A DNA stretch of 10,920 bases from assembly GCA_016929175.1 (NCBI GenBank), contig JAFGJI010000253.1:1-10920 (forward strand). Reading direction: 5' to 3'. Below the pieces are notes generated by a model. It was not told the origin of the DNA. It made no database searches and saw only the letters and a list, made by a program, of their open reading frames with translations. The DNA is from Thermoplasmatota archaeon (lineage in GTDB: Archaea > Thermoplasmatota > Penumbrarchaeia > Penumbrarchaeales > Penumbrarchaeaceae). A program made the translations under genes and the position numbers. Numbering within the stretch: the first letter of the stretch is position 1; the number at the start of each line of letters is the position of its first letter. Shown piece by piece: positions 7,422 to 10,920 of this stretch.

Positions 7422-8567
7422 TCATTCGGACCTCAGGACCTGCTGAAGCGAATCGGCCATCAGGTCTATGGAGCCAACGGTGACATGGGGCATCACAACG
7501 AACCTCAGAGCCGGTGGATCACACACCTTTGAGATGTAGAACCCCTTCTTGACCATCCTCTTCTGCACCTGTTCGGGATGTGGATGATGGAAGGCGATCA
7601 GGTTCATGACAGGCTCCATCACCTTGGTCAACCCCAGCTCCTCCATACGCTTCCCCAGGTATCTCGTGTTCTCCATGCACCTTCTGACCAGATCGCAGTA
7701 CCCTTCGCGACCCAGGTGCTTCATAAGGGCAAAAGCCGAAGCAACGGCACCCGAGTTCCTGGTCCCTGCAAGTGTGTATGCCTTTGGACTTGTCAGATAG
7801 GGAGACTCTACGGCCATATCCATGAACGGATGCTTTTCCCGGAACAGGAGGCAACCCGCCGGTATCGTGGACCACCCCATCTTGTGAGGGTCAACACATA
7901 TGGAGCTGACCCCCTCCACCCTGAGATCCCACGGTCCGACCCTGTCATCCGTCATTCCCATATCCTCCAGAAAAGGGAGGACGAAACCCCCGAAGGCGGA
8001 ATCCACATGCAGGCGGACCCCGTCGGCAAGGTCCGATATCTCTTTTATCGGATCGACCGCCCCCAGCTCCGTGGTTCCCGCGACCCCGATGACCAATGCG
8101 GTGTCTTTGTCGATCTTTGATTCCAGTTCTCCAAGGTCCATCCTGAAGTTCTCATCCAGTCCCACAGGGACAGGGTCCATCTCAAGCAGCTGGACGGCCT
8201 TGAGGATGGAGAAGTGCACGGACCCTGGAAAGATGACCTTCCTTCCGGATGCCCTTTTCTTTGCGATGTACATCGCAGTGATATTGGCTTCCGTACCACC
8301 GGACAGTACATAGCCCGTTGCATCTGGAAGGTTCAGGAGACTACCCAGCATCGATATGACCTCCTTCTCCATCTCCAACGTTCCTAGGCACAGACCCGGG
8401 TTCCCGAGATTGGATTCCAGAAATCTCTGATGGACCTCTCGTGCATACTCATGGGGGGAGGTGCACATGGACCCGAAGACCGATCCCGAGGAAAAACCTA
8501 CGTTCATATCCTCGAATCGCGCCAGAAGGGCGTCGACCTCCGACCTTGAAAGGCCTTTCCTTTCCAT
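7422..8567 (-). CDS. mfnA: L-tyrosine/L-aspartate decarboxylase MfnA
   Basis: This 381-residue PLP enzyme belongs to the group II amino acid decarboxylases. Visible landmarks are SGGTEAN (89-95) for cofactor phosphate binding, His118 (VHFS) stacking on the PLP ring, HVDSAFGG with Asp189 pairing to the pyridine nitrogen, and DPHK with Lys229 forming the Schiff base. The length fits archaeal MfnA (roughly 380-400). Known members make tyramine for methanofuran in methanogens, or beta-alanine from aspartate for coenzyme A in other archaea. The sequence alone does not decide which applies here, and no other methanofuran or CoA gene is in view. The start at ATG 8567 has a TATA-like box about 35 bases upstream and only a weak GGTG before it, so the leader is short. 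It is divergent from the winged-helix/KaiC cassette and convergent with the HPS fusion. Confidence 0.93.
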   Translation of the reverse strand: MERKGLSRSEVDALLARFEDMNVGFSSGSVFGSMCTSPHEYAREVHQRFLESNLGNPGLCLGTLEMEKEVISMLGSLLNLPDATGYVLSGGTEANITAMYIAKKRASGRKVIFPGSVHFSILKAVQLLEMDPVPVGLDENFRMDLGELESKIDKDTALVIGVAGTTELGAVDPIKEISDLADGVRLHVDSAFGGFVLPFLEDMGMTDDRVGPWDLRVEGVSSICVDPHKMGWSTIPAGCLLFREKHPFMDMAVESPYLTSPKAYTLAGTRNSGAVASAFALMKHLGREGYCDLVRRCMENTRYLGKRMEELGLTKVMEPVMNLIAFHHPHPEQVQKRMVKKGFYISKVCDPPALRFVVMPHVTVGSIDLMADSLQQVLRSE

Positions 8568-8597
8568 CTACACCACTTCTGCCTCAAGCGTGGGAAT

Positions 8598-8608
8598 GTG
8601 ATATAACA
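8598..8608 (-). promoter_or_regulatory. TATA-like promoter element of mfnA
   Basis: On the minus strand this reads TGTTATATCAC, with the AT core at 8599-8606. Transcription is predicted near 8576, about 9 bases before the ATG. The octamer TGTTATAT recurs on the opposite strand in the promoter of the divergent winged-helix gene. Confidence 0.55.
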
Positions 8609-8620
8609 TCTGCTGCAAGA

Positions 8621-8692
8621 GCCCTGATGCGATATATTATCTCCTGCTGAAAAATATCACAAAAATGTTATATATGATACGTGGCCCTGATG
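8621..8692 (+). repeat. 9-base direct repeat (gccctgatg) in the mfnA/winged-helix intergenic region
   Basis: The sequence gccctgatg occurs at 8621-8629 and again at 8684-8692, 63 bases apart. One copy is between the two promoters and the other is just before the predicted start of the winged-helix transcript. They could be binding sites for the adjacent winged-helix protein; chance cannot be excluded for 9 bases. Confidence 0.3.
8666..8676 (+). promoter_or_regulatory. TATA-like promoter of the winged-helix/KaiC cassette
   Basis: The sequence tgttatatatg is a strong archaeal TATA match preceded by an A-run. It predicts transcription from about 8697. This places the in-frame ATGs at 8665 and 8674 upstream of the transcript and supports the TTG start at 8722. 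A second AT-rich element at 8631-8640 could instead drive a leaderless message beginning near 8665. Confidence 0.55.
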
Positions 8693-8707
8693 AGGCTTGT
8701 ATCATCT

Positions 8708-8712
8708 GGAGG
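8708..8712 (+). promoter_or_regulatory. Shine-Dalgarno deciding the winged-helix gene start
   Basis: GGAGG lies 9 bases before the TTG at 8722. It is the strongest ribosome-binding site in this part of the window and is the main reason for preferring TTG 8722 to ATG 8665. Confidence 0.6.
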
Positions 8713-8721
8713 CATTCCGGA

Positions 8722-9264
8722 TTGCTGGTAAGGAGGAACAGGGCAAGATCCTCTGAGGTCTCCAAGACAGAGAGGATCGCTGATATCTTCATGAAGCATC
8801 CCCTTGACCGCATATCGCCCAAGGAGATCTCCAGAGAACTGAATATGGATATCCAGCTCGTGACGTCCATTGTGAACCGGCTGAGGTCCGAAGGGTTGAT
8901 CGAGAGGGTCAGCAGGGGGAAGTACCGGCTCAGGATGGAGCAGACCATAGCGGATGAGGTCATCCTCAGAGTGTCAGAGGATTACCTTGAGATGTCAAGC
9001 GAGGTCCTTCCCGCGATCCGGACAAGGCTTGAACATCAGCTCTCAGCCCGGGAAGGAAAGCCTCTCGACCGGATGGTCCGCATGTACGCTGAGGTGAAGA
9101 AGTTCGGCGGTGATTTGATGGCAAGGAACCTGTTGAGGCTTGCCGCGAGCAAGAGCGTGGAGCCCGAGGGGGTGAAGGTACTGATAAGTGCGGTCGGAGA
9201 CCGGGCTCTTCACAGCTCCGATCAGGTGTCGTCCTCAGAGGTGAGGGGGGGTCCATCCAAATGA
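8722..9264 (+). CDS. Winged-helix protein, first gene of the KaiC-like cassette
   Basis: From TTG 8722 this encodes 180 residues (199 if the upstream ATG at 8665 is used). Residues about 15-71 form a winged helix: helix SKTERIADIFMK, then ISPKEISRELNM, the recognition helix DIQLVTSIVNRLRSEG and a wing LIERVSRGKYRLR. The rest (about 75-160) is mainly helical, with a charged stretch KPLDRMVRMYAEVKKFGGDLMARNLLRL split over 113-140, then a polar tail. It is probably a DNA-binding regulator or adaptor; the C-terminal region matches no family I recognise. The TTG start rests on GGAGG 9 bases upstream and on a TATA box that overlaps the earlier ATGs. The stop overlaps the start of the KaiC-like gene (ATGA), which implies translational coupling and a shared function. 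Codons upstream of 8722 look less typical of the neighbourhood, weakly supporting the shorter form. Confidence 0.75.
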   Translation: MLVRRNRARSSEVSKTERIADIFMKHPLDRISPKEISRELNMDIQLVTSIVNRLRSEGLIERVSRGKYRLRMEQTIADEVILRVSEDYLEMSSEVLPAIRTRLEHQLSAREGKPLDRMVRMYAEVKKFGGDLMARNLLRLAASKSVEPEGVKVLISAVGDRALHSSDQVSSSEVRGGPSK

Positions 9265-9983
9265 CCGGAAGGAAGGCCACATATATCCCCGGTATGGATG
9301 AGCTGATGAATGGGGGTTTCCCCGAGGGGACGATAAATCTGATAACGGGACCTCCCGGAAGTGCAAAATCTCTTTTCGGGATCGAATACATCCACAATGG
9401 TGCAAGGTTCGACAACGAGCCTGGTATGCTGATATCATTGGAGGAGAGCAGGGATTCGATGATCAGGGCGGCGAGGAGCTTTGACCTGGATCTTCGAAGC
9501 CTCGAGAAGGAAGACAGAATATACCTGATAGACCTCGGCAGGATGAGGGTGGAATGTTCGGCATCAGAGGAGCTCGAGTGGGGTCTTGCAAGCTTCGATA
9601 CCTTGAAGAACCTCATCCAGAACCAGATCACCTTGAGCGGTGCAAAGAGGCTCGTTCTCGATTCAGTAACGGCGATGGCGATATACTATAGTTCGTCGGA
9701 GCTATTTCGAAGGGAGTTGCTCAAATTTTCAAGGTTCCTCAGGGATGCTGGCATCACCACCATACTGATATCGGAGGCCGATATCGGAGCCTGCCCCGGA
9801 TACGGCATCGAGGGGTTCGTCGCCGATTCGATGATAGAGATGGATTACATGGTCACGGCCGGTGAGTATCATCGGACACTGACGGTCAGGAAGATGAGGT
9901 TCACGAAACACGATCCATTGAAGCATCCCTTCCTGATAATGGAGAATGGTATCGAAGTATCCCCTGACGAGGTCATGGATTGA
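9261..9983 (+). CDS. Single-domain KaiC-like (RecA superfamily) ATPase
   Basis: This 240-residue protein is a single KaiC-type RecA-fold ATPase, a family common in archaea with roles in signalling, motility (FlaH) and recombination-like processes. Seen: the entry motif YIPGMDELMNGGFPEG (8-23), Walker A GPPGSAKS (30-37, Ala where Gly is usual before Lys), the KaiC-type catalytic Glu pair LEES (E61, E62), Walker B RLVLDS (130-135) and the C-terminal KMRFTKHD (211-218) found in KaiC-like proteins. Nucleotide-binding residues are therefore essentially intact and ATP hydrolysis is likely. Only one of KaiC's two domains is present. The ATG is preceded by a GAGGGGGG run at about 10 bases and overlaps the stop of the winged-helix gene; the next gene starts 16 bases after its stop. 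No Kai-clock partner (KaiA, KaiB) is in view, so the role is unknown. It may work with the second, degenerate KaiC-like domain encoded next. Confidence 0.88.
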   Translation: MTGRKATYIPGMDELMNGGFPEGTINLITGPPGSAKSLFGIEYIHNGARFDNEPGMLISLEESRDSMIRAARSFDLDLRSLEKEDRIYLIDLGRMRVECSASEELEWGLASFDTLKNLIQNQITLSGAKRLVLDSVTAMAIYYSSSELFRRELLKFSRFLRDAGITTILISEADIGACPGYGIEGFVADSMIEMDYMVTAGEYHRTLTVRKMRFTKHDPLKHPFLIMENGIEVSPDEVMD

Positions 9984-9985
9984 AC

Positions 9986-9990
9986 GGGAG
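9986..9990 (+). promoter_or_regulatory. Shine-Dalgarno for the third cassette gene
   Basis: GGGAG lies 9 bases before the TTG at 10000 and inside the short gap after the KaiC-like gene. The other in-frame TTG at 9991 would sit directly against this site, so 10000 is the better start. Confidence 0.55.
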
Positions 9991-9999
9991 TTGGATCAA

Positions 10000-10920
10000 T
10001 TGAACGATGTCGATCTTTACGGGAACCTGATAACCGAATTCATCGGGAAGATGACCTCTCCGGAGCTCGGACAGTTCAGAATGGAGGTCTCCACCTTCCG
10101 GATAATACTCGAAAGAGCTCGTGTCCGGAACACCAAGCTCATCAAATTCGCCATAACCGAGAACGGAAAGGTCGTGAACGACCTTGATGATGAGCCAGAA
10201 TCCATCATCGCCCTCGGGACGTTCCTCAGAATGTCCGTGGAATTCATATCTTCCCTGATCGGAGAGGAGCTTGCCCGCGATATCATATTGAGGAACCTCA
10301 AGGGAAGCGTCAAGGAACTCTGCGAGCCGATGAGGGGGAGGCAGCTGTTGATGGATCACCTCCCGGACCCCTTCAACCTGCTGGTCGAAGAGACGCTCGT
10401 ATCCTCGGGGGTAAAGAACGACCATGAGGAGATCCTTGGTCTTTTCGAGGATGTTTTCCAGTCTTATCTGAAGGAACTCTCTGGTCTTACCGATCTGTCA
10501 GCCTTTAAGCTCAAATTGAGCATTCTCCGGGAAAAGTACAGGCTTTTGAGGCACGTTTCCGTCACGAAGAACAATACAATGGACCTCGACAGGGACATCT
10601 GGGCAGCCGCCTCCGATGAGGAGGTAAGGGATTCTCTGGTTGCCGCCTTCAATTCCATGGTCGGTCTCTCCACGTTCCTGCTGGGCAAGGAGGAAGCTGT
10701 GAGAAAAGCTTCCAGGATCTATCACTATTATTTCGAAGGAAAGGAGGAGCTCATCGATAGATATGACATGGAGGACCTCATCCTCGAAGGGGCCCTTCAC
10801 AAGAGGATCTCAACAGGCTTCCCTCCTCTGGATGACAGGATGGACGGCGGCATCACCAAGGGATCATCGGTCCTTTTCATCTCGCCCTCCGGTATCGAGA
10901 GGGATATCTTCATATCCCAG
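10000..10920 (+). CDS. Large protein with duplicated helical module and degenerate KaiC-like domain (3' end outside window)
   Basis: An open frame runs from TTG 10000 to the window edge (307 residues visible) without a stop. I recognise no family for residues 1-260, which look all-helical and soluble, with no signal peptide or membrane segment. They appear to be two copies of one module of about 108 residues (6-113 and 148-255). From about 268 a KaiC-like domain begins: RISTGFPPLDDRMDGG then ITKGSSVLFI, matching the usual entry TG-x-x-x-LD-x-x-x-x-GG-x-x-x-G. Where Walker A should follow, the sequence is SPSGIERD (295-302), lacking the first Gly and the Lys-Thr/Ser pair, so ATP binding here is probably lost or changed. 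The start is chosen for GGGAG 9 bases upstream. It follows the intact KaiC-like gene by 16 bases on the same strand and probably belongs to that operon. A scaffold or receptor that partners the active ATPase is a reasonable inference, not a demonstrated role. Confidence 0.75.
   Translation, partial: MNDVDLYGNLITEFIGKMTSPELGQFRMEVSTFRIILERARVRNTKLIKFAITENGKVVNDLDDEPESIIALGTFLRMSVEFISSLIGEELARDIILRNLKGSVKELCEPMRGRQLLMDHLPDPFNLLVEETLVSSGVKNDHEEILGLFEDVFQSYLKELSGLTDLSAFKLKLSILREKYRLLRHVSVTKNNTMDLDRDIWAAASDEEVRDSLVAAFNSMVGLSTFLLGKEEAVRKASRIYHYYFEGKEELIDRYDMEDLILEGALHKRISTGFPPLDDRMDGGITKGSSVLFISPSGIERDIFISQ
10015..10338 (+). repeat. Helical module, copy 1
   Basis: This is a protein-level repeat, residues 6-113 of the gene starting at 10000. 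Anchor points are LYGNLITEF (6-14), FRMEVS (26-31), DE (64-65) and LIGEELAR (86-93). These pair with copy 2 at a near-constant offset of 141-143 residues. The DNA itself is not obviously repeated, so the duplication is old. Confidence 0.5.
10441..10764 (+). repeat. Helical module, copy 2
   Basis: Residues 148-255 of the same protein. Matching anchors are LFEDVFQSY (148-156), FKLKLS (169-174), DE (206-207) and LLGKEEAVR (227-235). Hydrophobic positions line up along the whole length, with one-residue shifts. Judged by eye only. Confidence 0.5.
10882..10905 (+). other. Degenerate Walker A motif
   Basis: This encodes SPSGIERD where KaiC-like domains carry GxxGxGK(S/T). The central Gly remains, but the first Gly, the Lys and the Thr/Ser are replaced by Ser, Arg and Asp. 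The intact neighbour has GPPGSAKS at the same place. Confidence 0.65.

Noticed and set aside
9261..9983. Circadian-clock KaiC
   Set aside because: Only one RecA domain is present and no KaiA or KaiB is in view. KaiC-like single-domain ATPases are widespread in archaea without a clock role.
9973..10800. Minus-strand open frames opposite the third cassette gene
   Set aside because: The plus-strand frame is open for the whole stretch, has a good start site and ends in a recognisable KaiC-like entry motif, so the minus frames are shadows.
1..10920. tRNA, rRNA, CRISPR array or insertion sequence
   Set aside because: Gaps between genes are at most about 155 bases and hold promoter-like sequence only. 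I saw no repeat-spacer pattern, transposase motif or tRNA-like fold.

Overview
The window looks archaeal, most likely from a euryarchaeal or Thermoplasmata-type lineage. That placement is inferred from gene content and promoter style: several genes have TATA/BRE-like elements about 25 bases before a start codon that lacks a Shine-Dalgarno sequence, others use GGAGG- or GGGAG-type sites, and the gene set includes MfnA, a hexulose-phosphate synthase-RraA fusion and KaiC-like RecA-family ATPases. I cannot name a genus.

Layout. Bases 2-2152 (+) hold the C-terminal five-sixths of the disaggregase ClpB. Its end overlaps, tail to tail, a two-gene drug-efflux operon on the minus strand (MarR regulator 4033-3560, then MATE transporter 3563-2115, joined by an ATGA overlap). 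A near-perfect palindrome lies next to the marR TATA box. Divergent from it is a small SRPBCC-fold protein (4168-4623, +). It meets, 8 bases away, a phosphohexomutase on the minus strand (6008-4632). Across a 110-base divergent promoter region is a fused HPS/RraA-like enzyme (6119-7420, +), which converges with one base to spare on mfnA (8567-7422, -).

From about 8570 rightward there is a divergent promoter region and then a tight + strand cassette that runs off the window: a winged-helix protein (8722-9264), a single-domain KaiC-like ATPase (9261-9983, ATGA-coupled) and a large protein (10000 to beyond 10920). The third protein has an N-terminal half that appears to be a tandem duplication of a helical module, and it then enters a second KaiC-like domain whose Walker A motif is degenerate. 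This cassette is the least explained and most interesting part of the window. It looks like a signalling or regulatory unit that pairs a DNA-binding protein, an active P-loop ATPase and a probable pseudo-ATPase.

The other genes are housekeeping or metabolic: protein quality control, drug efflux, sugar-phosphate interconversion (phosphohexomutase and HPS), and decarboxylation of tyrosine or aspartate for methanofuran or coenzyme A. Coding density is very high. No gap exceeds about 155 bases, and I saw no RNA genes, insertion sequences or CRISPR arrays.
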